46,800 nucleotides of DNA from Candidatus Planktophila sp. (GTDB lineage Bacteria > Actinomycetota > Actinomycetes > Nanopelagicales > Nanopelagicaceae): NCBI GenBank assembly GCA_017858325.1, contig JAFMBT010000012.1:1-46800 (forward strand), in the 5' to 3' direction. Positions within the stretch are counted from its first letter, which is position 1. Each line of letters starts with the position of its first letter. Of the stretch, positions 1 through 10,629 are shown piece after piece. Both the position numbers and the translations under genes were made by a program. Under the pieces are notes generated by a model, which searched no databases, had not been told where the DNA came from, and saw nothing but the letters and a program-made list of their open reading frames with translations.

Positions 1-428
1 TCTCCGAATAAGACTGAGGCATAAGGAAGTTTTGGTTCAGCTTTTTTATAACCCAGTAGCTGGTACACCGGAACTTCCTTAGCTCTACCCAATAAATCCC
101 AGAGCGCGATTTCTACTCCTGAGAACGTCAAGTCACTTTGAATGATTCCATAAAATGAAATCTCTTTAACTTTACGAGCAATTCTCTCAATATCACTGGG
201 TGAATTCAGCTCTTCACCAAGTACTGAGTCGATTACAGGATGACAACCGCTATGTGACATCGGTGCAATCCAGCTTGCTATGGAAGTGAGTGGTGAAGCA
301 ACGGCCTCGCCCCACCCTTCAAAATTGCCCGCTCTGACGCGAAAAACAAGTCCGTCCTGACTGCCATCGCCGATATCTAAAACTTCTGGCATTCTTAAGT
401 AGAAAAGATCTACGGAGTCAATTTTCAT
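1..428 (-). CDS. Enolase-superfamily (mandelate racemase/muconate lactonizing-like) enzyme, partial
   Basis: This is the N-terminal part of a protein that runs off the left edge of the window. Translation from the ATG at 428 gives 142 codons beginning MKIDSVDLFYLRMPEV and containing SGVEIALWDLLG about residues 108-119. That is the conserved helix of the enolase-superfamily N-terminal capping domain (compare SGIDIALWDILG in the divergent neighbour). The catalytic barrel lies outside the window, so the substrate cannot be deduced. Family members abstract a proton alpha to a carboxylate and are often sugar-acid dehydratases, racemases or cycloisomerases. It is transcribed divergently from a second member of the same superfamily across a 210-bp gap, which suggests a shared catabolic function and shared control. 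The family call is secure; the specific reaction is unknown. Confidence 0.8.
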   Translation of the reverse strand, partial: MKIDSVDLFYLRMPEVLDIGDGSQDGLVFRVRAGNFEGWGEAVASPLTSIASWIAPMSHSGCHPVIDSVLGEELNSPSDIERIARKVKEISFYGIIQSDLTFSGVEIALWDLLGRAKEVPVYQLLGYKKAEPKLPYASVLFG

Positions 429-563
429 AATTACTCTCTACTTTCTTCCAGTCGGCAACTTGTTCTTTAGATATTGAAGGATCACAAGTACTCTCATCTC
501 ATATTCCTTTACCTTATTTGCAGGGTTAATTGAGTAAATATTGAGAAGTCTGCCTGCAAATTA

Positions 564-592
564 TTGATTGTCAACCGTTGACGATACGTAAT
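564..592 (+). promoter_or_regulatory. Candidate promoter with palindromic operator between divergent enolase-family genes
   Basis: The 210-bp gap at 429-638 has no gene. It contains a perfect odd-centred palindrome, GTCAACCGTTGAC, at 570-582. Upstream TTGATT (564-569) and downstream CGTAAT (587-592) could serve as weak -35 and -10 elements with a 17-bp spacer, and the palindrome would then fill the spacer. Repressors of the GntR or LacI families bind palindromes of this size near sugar-acid genes. Neither the regulator nor the promoter is demonstrated. Confidence 0.35.
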
Positions 593-638
593 TCTTAGAC
601 TACTTTTTCTTTAATTCTCAACGTTTCAAGGAGGTCAC

Positions 639-1775
639 TTGATTATCCGTGAAATTAGAGCCGCTGGGCTTAGAGGTCATACGCCTGCTGGAGGCTGGTC
701 ACATGAATTAACACCTAGCGACGTTGTACATACCCTGATAAGTATTCATACCAGCGAAGGTGTAGTTGGCGTAGGGAGTGTTTTTACAAGTGAGGCCTTG
801 GTTTTAGCTTCACTTGAATTGCTGAAGGATCAATTGATCGGAGAAAGTGCTATCGAGCCGATTCGCGTCTCAGAAAAATTGCACCAAAACACTTTCTGGC
901 AAGGACGCGGTGGTGCGGTTACCCACACAATTAGCGGAATCGATATTGCGCTATGGGACATATTGGGACAAGTGACAAAGCAACCACTCTCCAGATTGTT
1001 GGGTGGGCGATACCGCGACAAAGTCCGGCCATACGCATCTGTTTTGATGCAGGAACCTAAAGATTTAATCCCAGTTCTTAATAAGCTTAAGGAACAGGGC
1101 TTTACCGCCTACAAAATTGGTTGGGGTCCATTCGGTCGTGTCAGCAAGGAAGTTGATCGTGCAATCGTTGCTGCGGCAAGAAAAACTATCGGTGAAGATG
1201 CATTACTTGCAGTCGATGCGGGTGGAAGTGATGCCTACTGGCATGGTGACGCAAAGTGGGCAATAAACACTGCGCAGATGTTGCAGGAGTACAACGTTGC
1301 ATGGTTCGAAGAAGCGATGTCACCAGATGACTATGAAGGTTTTGCAGAGTTAACTGCACTGAGCCCTGTCCCAATTAGTGGTGGTGAAGTTCTTACCCGA
1401 CGCCAAAGCTTTCAACCATACTTAACTAAGCGCCTTGTAAACATTATCCAGCCCGATGTAACAAAGGTGGGCGGCATAAGTGAGTTTATTCGCATAGCCC
1501 AAACCGCTGAAGATAATTTCGTGCGCGTTATTCCTCACGGATGGAATACTGCCGTTGGATTAGCTGTTGATTTGCAACTTGCCGCCGCTCTTCCTCGTAC
1601 TGAATTAGTTGAATATTGCACTGGTTCTGCCTACATTGATGCCATCGTTTCAAGGCCTTGGGTTCTCGACAGTGAAGGCATGTTGGAAATCTCGAAAAAT
1701 CCAGGATTAGCACTTGAACTAGATTATGACGCCATTCTTAATTTTACCGGTGGGATAGATCTCTTTACCCCATGA
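639..1775 (+). CDS. Mandelate racemase/muconate lactonizing enzyme family protein, probable sugar-acid dehydratase
   Basis: A complete 378-residue member of the enolase superfamily, mandelate-racemase subgroup. The capping domain (about 1-125) contains SGIDIALWDILG. The barrel shows the expected active-site series: Lys159 in YKIGWG, metal ligands Asp193 (VDAGG), Glu224/225 (WFEEAM) and Glu250 (SGGE), the dyad Asp273 (QPD) and His300 (PHGW), and Glu325 (LVEYC). A His-Asp dyad plus a Lys motif is typical of acid-sugar dehydratases and racemases. The start is TTG at 639, chosen because a strong AAGGAGG at 628-634 lies 4 bases upstream and the protein aligns with the family from there. It is divergent from another superfamily member. 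The family is well supported. The substrate is unknown, and dehydratase is only the likelier of several chemistries. Confidence 0.88.
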   Translation: MIIREIRAAGLRGHTPAGGWSHELTPSDVVHTLISIHTSEGVVGVGSVFTSEALVLASLELLKDQLIGESAIEPIRVSEKLHQNTFWQGRGGAVTHTISGIDIALWDILGQVTKQPLSRLLGGRYRDKVRPYASVLMQEPKDLIPVLNKLKEQGFTAYKIGWGPFGRVSKEVDRAIVAAARKTIGEDALLAVDAGGSDAYWHGDAKWAINTAQMLQEYNVAWFEEAMSPDDYEGFAELTALSPVPISGGEVLTRRQSFQPYLTKRLVNIIQPDVTKVGGISEFIRIAQTAEDNFVRVIPHGWNTAVGLAVDLQLAAALPRTELVEYCTGSAYIDAIVSRPWVLDSEGMLEISKNPGLALELDYDAILNFTGGIDLFTP

Positions 1776-1841
1776 AAAGATCTGGATGCTGATTCAACGA
1801 AAGCGCGCTGTGATATTACTTGGCGAAGGAGATGCAAGGGT

Positions 1842-1876
1842 TGAATTACACTCATGTAATTCATCCACACCTGTGG
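1842..1876. terminator. Inverted repeats between convergent genes, possible bidirectional terminator
   Basis: TGAATTAC at 1842-1849 and GTAATTCA at 1856-1863 form a perfect 8-bp stem with a 6-base loop. CCACA/TGTGG at 1865-1876 forms a second short hairpin next to the rhomboid stop codon. The position between the convergent ends of the enolase-family gene and the rhomboid gene suits transcription termination. Neither hairpin has a clear T-tract, so the call is weak. Confidence 0.3.
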
Positions 1877-1878
1877 GT

Positions 1879-2424
1879 TTACTTGTGGATAAGCAGCCTG
1901 GCGATCGCGGCCCCACCGATAAGGCCCCCCACATGGGCTCTCCAATCGATTCCTGGGATGGTAAATCCAATCGCGAGGTTGATTCCGACTGTGACGAGAA
2001 CAGCCCGCATCCCAACGCCGTAGCGTCTACCCAATACCAAGATCGCCCCGAAGAGACCGAATACCGCACCTGATACACCGATCGAGTAGCCGTTAAAGGG
2101 GAGAAAGTATGCCGATGTCAGTGAACCGGTGAGAAGGGAGAAGAAGAAGATCGCAAAGAATCGCGTTCTACCAAGAACACTCTCAATCTGCGTACCGAGT
2201 GAATGTAGCGCCAACATATTAAATGCTAAGTGATAGGGAAGATCACTTACCTGATCATGCATCAGTGCAACGGTAAAGAGGCGATACCACTGGCCATAGC
2301 TCTGCATCTCTGTCAATGGAGGCAGATAAAAATTATTGATCAGCTGTGGATCAATTTTCTGCCAGAGAAAGAAGGCAGTGATAACTGTGATGAGGCCTAA
2401 AGTCCCAGAACGATAAGCCTTCAC
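1879..2424 (-). CDS. Rhomboid-family intramembrane serine protease
   Basis: A 181-residue integral membrane protein with about six hydrophobic segments. It carries the rhomboid catalytic pair: Ser118 in IGVSGAVFG and His164 in WRAHVGG. HLAFNMLAL (about 65-73) matches the conserved transmembrane segment with the HxxxN oxyanion pattern. Rhomboids cleave substrate proteins within the membrane. This one lacks the N-terminal zinc-finger extension of many actinobacterial homologues, so it is a near-minimal version. The start is GTG at 2424, just downstream of the cyclophilin stop, so the two genes are probably co-transcribed. A perfect 9-bp DnaA-box sequence (1884-1892) lies in its last codons, possibly by chance. 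Substrates are unknown. Confidence 0.9.
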   Translation of the reverse strand: MKAYRSGTLGLITVITAFFLWQKIDPQLINNFYLPPLTEMQSYGQWYRLFTVALMHDQVSDLPYHLAFNMLALHSLGTQIESVLGRTRFFAIFFFSLLTGSLTSAYFLPFNGYSIGVSGAVFGLFGAILVLGRRYGVGMRAVLVTVGINLAIGFTIPGIDWRAHVGGLIGGAAIARLLIHK

Positions 2425-2434
2425 GCTGAGCTAC

Positions 2435-2944
2435 TTATGCAACGGTGACGCTATTAATAACAACGTCTTTGACTGGCTTATCTCCTTGACCAGTTTTTGT
2501 TGTTGCGATTGCATCAACAACAGCTTGGCTTGCAGCGTCTTTTACTTCACCGAAAATTGTATGTTTGCGGTTGAGGTGTGGTGTTGGGCCAACGGTAATA
2601 AAGAATTGTGAACCATTTGTATTTGGTCCCGAGTTAGCCATCGCTAGGATGTATGGGCGATCAAATACGAGTTCGCCGTGAAATTCATCTTCGAATTTAT
2701 ATCCTGGATCTCCGAAGCCTTTACCCATTGGGCATCCGCCTTGAATCATAAAACCGTCAATGACGCGGTGGAAGATAAGACCGTCGTAGAAGTTTCCTGT
2801 CTTCTTCGCACCCGTTGACATATCTGTGTACTCCTTGGTGCCAGTTGCTAGACCGACAAAGTTTGCAACCGTCTTTGGCGCTTGATGTTCAAACATCTCA
2901 ATAACGATATCGCCTAGGTTTGTGTGGAGTGTTGCTGTTGTCAT
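2435..2944 (-). CDS. ppiA: Peptidyl-prolyl cis-trans isomerase, cyclophilin type
   Basis: A 169-residue cyclophilin that speeds cis-trans isomerisation of Xaa-Pro bonds during folding. Diagnostic segments are [13 protein letters not shown], the GSQFFIT segment and a conserved [12 protein letters not shown] block, including the active-site Arg of FHRV. There is no signal peptide, so it is cytosolic. The open frame extends upstream to 3082, but that part is antisense to tRNA-Ala. I chose ATG at 2944 (MTTATLHTN), where family homology begins. In Mycobacterium ppiA likewise follows gyrA and the ileT-alaT tRNAs, and this synteny supports the call. The rhomboid gene follows 10 bases later. Confidence 0.95.
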   Translation of the reverse strand: MTTATLHTNLGDIVIEMFEHQAPKTVANFVGLATGTKEYTDMSTGAKKTGNFYDGLIFHRVIDGFMIQGGCPMGKGFGDPGYKFEDEFHGELVFDRPYILAMANSGPNTNGSQFFITVGPTPHLNRKHTIFGEVKDAASQAVVDAIATTKTGQGDKPVKDVVINSVTVA

Positions 2945-3024
2945 AGTGAGCACCGTTTTCAGATATGGAGTGTGAGTGAGAAAGATTGTGGAGACCAGTT
3001 TTTTGGTTCCAACATTGAAACTTG

Positions 3025-3097
3025 TGGAGACCAGGGGAATCGAACCCCTAACCCCCGCCTTGCAAAGGCGGTGCTCTACCAATTGAGCTAGGTCCCC
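3025..3097 (-). tRNA. alaT: tRNA-Ala (anticodon TGC)
   Basis: On the minus strand the sequence folds as a 73-nt cloverleaf. The acceptor stem is GGGGACC/GGTCTCC and carries the G3:U70 wobble pair that identifies alanine tRNAs. The anticodon loop is TTTGCAA (TGC) and the T loop is TTCGATT. The discriminator is A and CCA is not encoded, so the CCA-adding enzyme is needed (a candidate, pcnA, is in this window). It lies 13 bases after tRNA-Ile in the same direction. Confidence 0.97.
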
Positions 3098-3110
3098 GTA
3101 TTAGAACGGG

Positions 3111-3185
3111 TGGGCCTAGGTGGACTTGAACCACCGACCTCTTCCTTATCAGGGAAGCGCTCTAACCAGGCTGAGCTATAGGCCC
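3111..3185 (-). tRNA. ileT: tRNA-Ile (anticodon GAT)
   Basis: The minus strand gives a 75-nt cloverleaf with acceptor stem GGGCCTA/TAGGCCC, anticodon loop CTGATAA (GAT), T loop TTCAAGT and discriminator A. CCA is not encoded. The order gyrA, tRNA-Ile, tRNA-Ala, ppiA matches that in mycobacteria. Confidence 0.97.
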
Positions 3186-3219
3186 GCAAGCGATCGTGTG
3201 AATCGATGCGGAAAACGCA

Positions 3220-3248
3220 AGGTTACTTGAAATTGATCAAGTCGCCAA
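3220..3248 (-). promoter_or_regulatory. Candidate promoter of the tRNA-Ile/tRNA-Ala unit
   Basis: On the minus strand TTGGCG (3248-3243) and TAACCT (3225-3220) are separated by exactly 17 bases. They lie about 35 bases before the 5' end of tRNA-Ile, in the short gap after gyrA. The spacer also contains the inverted repeat ACTTGA/TCAAGT, which could act as the gyrA terminator. Call by position and pattern only. Confidence 0.4.
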
Positions 3249-3262
3249 AACGGCCCCTACAA

Positions 3263-5796
3263 CTACAGGCGTGAAGAGTACTGCTTTTCCTCAGAAATCT
3301 CATCTTCCCCGTTGCGAGTTACTGAAAGCAGGCTAACCCCTTCATCAAGATTAACAAGGCGTACCCCCATGGAATCGCGACCGGTCTGGCGAACCTCTGC
3401 CGCCGGTGTGCGCATTACTGTGCCACCTGATGTAATCGCGAGCACTTCATCGCGATCTGATATCACAAGTGCGCTGACGAGTGAACCACGTGAACCTTCA
3501 TCAATCTTTGCCGCTTTAATGCCAATACCACCGCGGCCTTGCAGGCGGTACTCATCGATCGGGGTTTTCTTTCCATAACCACCATCGGTTGCAGTGAAGA
3601 CAAAAGATTGCGCATTGCTTGAATTAATTCGTGACATTGATAAAAGTTCATCACCGGCACGGAACTTCATGCCGATCACACCGCTTGTAGAGCGACCCAT
3701 TGGGCGTAGTGATTCATCATCTGAGGTAAATCTGAGTGACATCGCTTTCTTAGAGACCAAGAGAATTTCATCATCTCTATCAACTAAGGCAGCGGCGACA
3801 ACTTCATCTCCAGGTTTGAGTGAGATTGCAATCAGACCTCCGCTGCGTGGAGAATCAAACTCCTTTAGCGCGGTCTTCTTTACTAAACCATTTCGTGTTG
3901 CAAGTACGAGATATGGAATAGTGTCGTATGACTTAAACCAGATTACTTCTGCGATCTGCTCTTCCGGCTTAAATGCCAAAAGATTGGCCACATGTTGTCC
4001 GCGTGCGTCGCGTCCGGCATCTGGAAGTTCGTGAACCTTCGCTCGATAGACACGTCCTTCGTTGGTGAAAAATAGGAGCCAATCGTGTGTTGAGGCGACG
4101 AAGAAGTGGTCGACGATGTCATCTTGTTTGAGTGCCGCGCCTTTTACGCCACGGCCTCCACGACGCTGAGACTTATATAAATCTGCATTGGTGCGCTTTG
4201 AATAACCGCCATGGGTAATTGTGACGACAACATCCTGATCTGGGATGAGGTCTTCGGCTGAGAAATCACCTTCACTGGCCACTAATTGTGTGCGGCGATC
4301 ATCGCCATACTTTGTCACGAGATCTTCCAGCTCTCTCTTAATTATTTCGCGTTGCTTGGCCTCAGATGCCAGAATCGCGTTGAGTTCAACAATGTCGAGC
4401 ATAAGGCCGTCATGCTCATCATTAATTTTTTGTCGTTCAAGAGCTGCTATTCGGCGCAACTGCATATCTAAAATGGCGTTTGCTTGAATTTCATCTACAT
4501 CGAGAAGCTTCATCAACCCAGTACGTGCCTCTTCCGGTGTGGTTGAGGCGCGGATTAGCGCGATAACAGCATCGAGTGCATCAAGTGCCTTGAGATACCC
4601 TTTAAGAATATGTGTTCGTTTTTCTTTTTCTGTTAAACGATATTTAGTGCGGCGGACAATAACTTCAACCTGATGTTCGATGTAATACTTGATGAATTCA
4701 TCAAGGCGTAGCGTGCGTGGCACACCATCAACAAGTGCCAACATATTCGCACCAAATGTATCTTGGAGTTGAGTCTGCTTATATAGATTATTTAAGACAA
4801 CTTTAGGAATCGCGCTATTTTGTAGAACAATAACAAGGCGTTGTCCAAGGCGTTCATTGCCTTCATCGCGCACATCGGCTATTCCTTTAATTTTTCCATC
4901 TTTAACGAGTTCAGCAATCTTGAGAGCTAAGTTATCTGGGTTTACTTGATATGGAAGTTCTTTCACAACTAAACATGTACGCTTATTAATCTCTTCCACC
5001 AAAACCACTGCGCGCATTGTGATTGATCCGCGCCCTGTGCGATATGCCTCTTCTATTCCGGTACGTCCAACAATGAGGGCCTTAGTTGGGAAATCTGGCG
5101 CTTTAACAATTATGATCATCTCGTTGAGCAATTGATCAGATGGCATATCTGGGTTTTCAAGTGCTAAGAAAACAGCTTGCGCAACTTCGCGCAAATTATG
5201 TGGCGGGATATTTGTCGCCATACCCACTGCGATTCCCGCGCTTCCATTGACTAACAAGTTAGGGAAGCGACTTGGGAGAACTACAGGTTCTTGTGATCGT
5301 CCATCGTAGTTTGGAACAAAGTTGACGGTATCTTCATCGATATCGCGCATCATCTCCATGGCGATAGGAGATAAGCGGGCCTCTGTATAGCGCATCGCTG
5401 CTGCTGGATCATTTCCAGGAGATCCGAAGTTTCCATTGCCATCAACAAGTGGATAGCGCAGCGACCAGGGTTGGGCTAAACGAACAACGGTGTCATAGAT
5501 CGCGCTATCGCCGTGTGGGTGGTAATTACCCATTACATCACCGACGATGCGTGAAGATTTGTAATAGCCCTTATCTGGACGATATCCCGCGTCGAACATG
5601 GCGTAGAGAACTCTGCGGTGAACTGGCTTTAGCCCATCTCGTACATCTGGCAGAGCGCGGCCCACGATGACTGACATTGCATAATCAAGATAACTGCGCG
5701 CCATCTCGACCTGTAAATCAATTTTTTCAATACGGTCGAAATCATCGCCGGGGTTTTCCATCCCAGTGCGATCTACCGGCTTATCATCTTTAGCCA

Positions 5797-5797
<1 letters not shown>
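3263..5797 (-). CDS. gyrA: DNA gyrase subunit A
   Basis: An 844-residue GyrA, full length. It cuts and rejoins DNA in the gyrase A2B2 complex, which introduces negative supercoils. The catalytic Tyr is Tyr137 in [11 protein letters not shown]. The quinolone-resistance region reads [10 protein letters not shown] (93-102), with Ser98 and Asp102 intact, so no classic resistance change is seen. The GyrA-box QRRGGRG marks the start of the C-terminal DNA-wrapping beta-pinwheel. The start ATG overlaps the gyrB stop by one base (TAATG), which implies translational coupling. The C-terminus ends in a charged tail after the last pinwheel blade. Identification is certain. Confidence 0.99.
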
Positions 5798-7767
<1,970 letters not shown>

Positions 7768-7933
7768 CTAAAAACTCTGTATGGGGCTACAGGGGTCTTT
7801 TCCCTCGAAGCAAGGCAATATCCTATCGCGGAATCGGAGACAGTAATCTGCGAATAAGCCCTAGGGTGGGGATTAGAGAAGCGATCTCGCGCGGGTTGAG
7901 GGTACCTAGTGGGTTTAGCTCTTTGAGCGCCTC

Positions 7934-8395
7934 TTAGCCATAGGTATCGCGCGGACCGCGCGCGCCTCGGATGGTGCGGATGCCCTTCTTCCACGATGGT
8001 GCGGCGGGTCCGGTAAAGCGCAGGGATTCGACCAGGGCGCCTGGGGCACTTGATGTAATGGTGGCTAACAATTGATCCTGCACCGCTTGCAGTTGTGTTG
8101 CCCATGCCGTCGATGAACATTGAATGAGAAGCGTTCCGTCATAGATAGAAATTGGAGTTGTATGTGTTGCAACATCGCCTCCAACAATGTTCTCCCATTG
8201 CACAAAGAGATTTCCTTCAGCTAACCCTGACTCCCATTGTCTATGGGTAACCAAATCTTCAAGCACATCACTAATAAGAGTGGGGTCGCCTGGTTTAGAT
8301 CTCTCTTCAACAATTTCAGTTTTTTTCTTCTTAATAAAACCCGTCTTATATGTGCGGAAAAGTTCGAGGGCTAGATCAATTTTCTTTGAGGTCAT
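7934..8395 (-). CDS. dciA: DciA-like DUF721 protein, probable DnaB helicase loader/operator
   Basis: A 153-residue DUF721 protein. The core (about 60-130) has the pattern ENIVGGDVATHTTPIS followed by DGTLLIQCSSTAWATQLQ, which is the KH-like domain of DciA. The C-terminus GARGPRDTYG is characteristic of actinobacterial versions next to recF. DciA interacts with the replicative helicase and helps load it in bacteria lacking DnaC. No dnaC-like gene is in the window, while dnaA and dnaB both are. Its ATG overlaps the recF stop by four bases (ATGA), so it is translated in the dnaN-recF-dciA operon. The family is secure; the helicase role is inferred from characterised DciA proteins. Confidence 0.92.
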   Translation of the reverse strand: MTSKKIDLALELFRTYKTGFIKKKKTEIVEERSKPGDPTLISDVLEDLVTHRQWESGLAEGNLFVQWENIVGGDVATHTTPISIYDGTLLIQCSSTAWATQLQAVQDQLLATITSSAPGALVESLRFTGPAAPSWKKGIRTIRGARGPRDTYG

Positions 8396-9492
8396 AGTGG
8401 CGCCCCTATTTTAGTGACAGATCCAGGCGACACGTAGAAGCGTTCAGTAAGTAGCTCTGGCGGTAGATCACTTTCTACCGCAGCGGTAATAAATGTTTGT
8501 TCTGCTATTTGTGTTACCGCCACTAACTGTGCGCGCCTTGCTGTATCTAGCTCTGCGAAAATATCATCGAGAATCAAAATTGGGTGTGATCCCTCTTCTC
8601 GCAGTAAATTAAATGCTCCGATGCGAAGAGAGATTGCCATCGACCATGACTCACCGTGGCTGGCATAACCCTTTGCTGGAAAATCACCTAGGTGTAGGTA
8701 AAGGTCGTCGCGATGTGGACCTATAAGGCTGACCCCGCGATCTATCTCGTTCTTTGCAAGCTCTACTTGTTTTGCAGTTAACACCGTGAGGTTATTTTCA
8801 AAACTCTGTGATAACCCATCTGTTGGTGACTTATATGCAATCGATGCGGTTTTGACTTCATTTAAGTTGGCATAATTCCGGGTGAGAAATGGATTGAGTT
8901 TCTCAACAAGTTTTATTCGCTCTGCTGTTAACTCTGCCCCTAATTTTATGAGTTGCTCTGTCCATGGAGATAGAGCGGTCTCAGGGGCGCGTGTTTTTAA
9001 CAAGGTATTCCTTTGGCGTAATACGCGGTCGTAATCTGAGATAACACTCGCTAAGCGCGGCGTACGTGTAATAAGTAACTTATCTATGAAATCTCTGCGT
9101 TGAGTGGGTTCTCCTCTGACAAGATCTAAATCTTCAGGGGTGAAATAAATAATTTGTAGCGCGCCAAGAATCTCTCGTTGCGATTTAGTCGGGTTTTGAT
9201 TGATCCGCGCGCGATTAGTTTTATGTGCATTGATTTCAAGGTCAACCGCCAACGATCTATCGTCGCTGGTAATTTCAGTACGGATAATCGCTTGATCTCG
9301 GTCTTTATAAATTAGCGGTGTATTAGTGGCGACTCGATGCGATGAGAGAAATCCTAGATAGATAAGCGCTTCAACAATGTTTGTTTTGCCGCAGCCATTA
9401 TTGCCAATAAAGGTATTTACGCCGGGTTGAAAAGCTAGCTCTAGGTTTTCATAGGAACGAAAATGTGTAAGAGATAACCGTGTTACATGCAT
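8392..9492 (-). CDS. recF: DNA replication and repair protein RecF
   Basis: A 366-residue SMC-like ATPase that helps load RecA at single-strand gaps in the RecFOR pathway. Walker A is GNNGCGKT at 30-37, and the C-terminal Walker B is ILILDDIFAELD, with the ABC-type signature region before it (KGYASHGESWSMAISLRIG). It starts with ATG at 9492, seven bases after the dnaN stop, and overlaps dciA by four bases, so the three genes form one operon leading away from oriC. Identification is certain. Confidence 0.98.
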   Translation of the reverse strand: MHVTRLSLTHFRSYENLELAFQPGVNTFIGNNGCGKTNIVEALIYLGFLSSHRVATNTPLIYKDRDQAIIRTEITSDDRSLAVDLEINAHKTNRARINQNPTKSQREILGALQIIYFTPEDLDLVRGEPTQRRDFIDKLLITRTPRLASVISDYDRVLRQRNTLLKTRAPETALSPWTEQLIKLGAELTAERIKLVEKLNPFLTRNYANLNEVKTASIAYKSPTDGLSQSFENNLTVLTAKQVELAKNEIDRGVSLIGPHRDDLYLHLGDFPAKGYASHGESWSMAISLRIGAFNLLREEGSHPILILDDIFAELDTARRAQLVAVTQIAEQTFITAAVESDLPPELLTERFYVSPGSVTKIGAPL

Positions 9493-9498
9493 TTTTAT

Positions 9499-10629
9499 TT
9501 ATGAGGCATAACGCATAGGCATAAGTAGGTAGCGGTAATTTTCTAACGCGTTACCCGATGCCTCGTTCTTACCCATTAAAATTGCTGGTTTATTTGAGCC
9601 AGTAAACGAGATTTGTACAAAAGTTGTTCCTACTGCTTGTAAACCATCGATTAAAAAGGTCGGGTTGAAGGCGATTGAGATCGCTTCTCCTGTTAGTAAT
9701 ATATCGATTGCTTCGGTTGCTTGAGCGTCTTCCCCTGCGCCCGCCTCAAGAGAGAGAGATGTTCCGTTAAATTCAAGGCGTAGCGGAACTGTTTTATCGG
9801 TGACTAGCGCTACTCGTCGCACTGAATCTAAAAAGGGTGCCACTTCAACCACCGCTGTTGAGATAATGTTTTGATCGAGTAGATGTCGGTATGGGGGGAA
9901 TGTTCCATCTAACATTCGTGATGTCATGGTCTTTCCAGAACCAGCAAAACCTGCCAGGCGATCACTGCTCACGGTTGGCGCTAACGAAAGAGCAACTTCT
10001 TTTGAACCAACTAAAGATTTAGCAGCTTCGGCGATTGTTCGCCCGCGTAATAGCGCTGTTGTTGAAACGCCAGGTTGGGATGGTTGCCAGTTAAATTCTC
10101 TTACTGCTAACCGATAGCGATCTGTCGCCGCCAACGTCATTGTCTCTTCACTTATCTCGATATGAACACCTGTCAGTGTTGGTAGTGAGTCGTCTCGGCC
10201 TGCCGCAATAGCAACTTGTGCTACCGCTTGTGCGAATGTGTCACTTGAAACAACACCGGTTGCTTCTGGAAGTTCAGGGAGGTGTGGGTACTCATCGATA
10301 GAAAGCGTTGGGAGAGTAAATTTGGCTGAGCCTGATGTCACCAATACTCGTGTTCCATCAAGTGCGATAGTGATTGGTTTATTTGGTAGCGATCTACAGA
10401 TTTCCGCAAGGAGTTTTCCAGGAACTAAAACTTTTCCTTTTGTTGTGATATCTGCCGAGAAGTGAGCTTTACTAGAGGTCTCTAAATCTGACCCTGATAA
10501 GAAGACTTCATCACCTGTGGCATCGATAACAATCCCCAGAAGTTCTGTTTTGATTGGGCGAGTGGATAAGCTCCGGGAAACCCAATTAACGCCATCTGTG
10601 AGACCTTGCTGATCAACTGTAAATTTCAT
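9499..10629 (-). CDS. dnaN: DNA polymerase III subunit beta (sliding clamp)
   Basis: A 376-residue beta clamp with three clamp domains. It forms the ring that tethers polymerase III and binds many partners by clamp-binding motifs. Recognisable parts are MKFTVDQQGLTDGVNWVSRSL at the N-terminus and the C-terminal YRYLLMPMR, the conserved end of the third domain. It starts at ATG 10629, directly next to oriC, and leads the dnaN-recF-dciA operon. Placing dnaN after the dnaA-oriC segment is the standard actinobacterial arrangement. Confidence 0.98.
   Translation of the reverse strand: MKFTVDQQGLTDGVNWVSRSLSTRPIKTELLGIVIDATGDEVFLSGSDLETSSKAHFSADITTKGKVLVPGKLLAEICRSLPNKPITIALDGTRVLVTSGSAKFTLPTLSIDEYPHLPELPEATGVVSSDTFAQAVAQVAIAAGRDDSLPTLTGVHIEISEETMTLAATDRYRLAVREFNWQPSQPGVSTTALLRGRTIAEAAKSLVGSKEVALSLAPTVSSDRLAGFAGSGKTMTSRMLDGTFPPYRHLLDQNIISTAVVEVAPFLDSVRRVALVTDKTVPLRLEFNGTSLSLEAGAGEDAQATEAIDILLTGEAISIAFNPTFLIDGLQAVGTTFVQISFTGSNKPAILMGKNEASGNALENYRYLLMPMRYAS

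Noticed and set aside
1786-2078. Open frames on both strands between the enolase-family gene and the rhomboid gene
   Set aside because: They are other-frame shadows of the 3' end of the rhomboid gene, with no recognisable protein features or ribosome sites.
2945-3082. Upstream extension of the cyclophilin frame
   Set aside because: It is antisense to tRNA-Ala and lacks cyclophilin homology; the ATG at 2944 fits the family.
3489-3502. GAACCACGTGAACC in gyrA as a third parS
   Set aside because: It shares only the CACGTG centre and has several mismatches to the parS arms.
3594-4034. 146-codon plus-strand frame within gyrA
   Set aside because: Ser/Arg-rich shadow of the gyrA reading frame; gyrA is certain.
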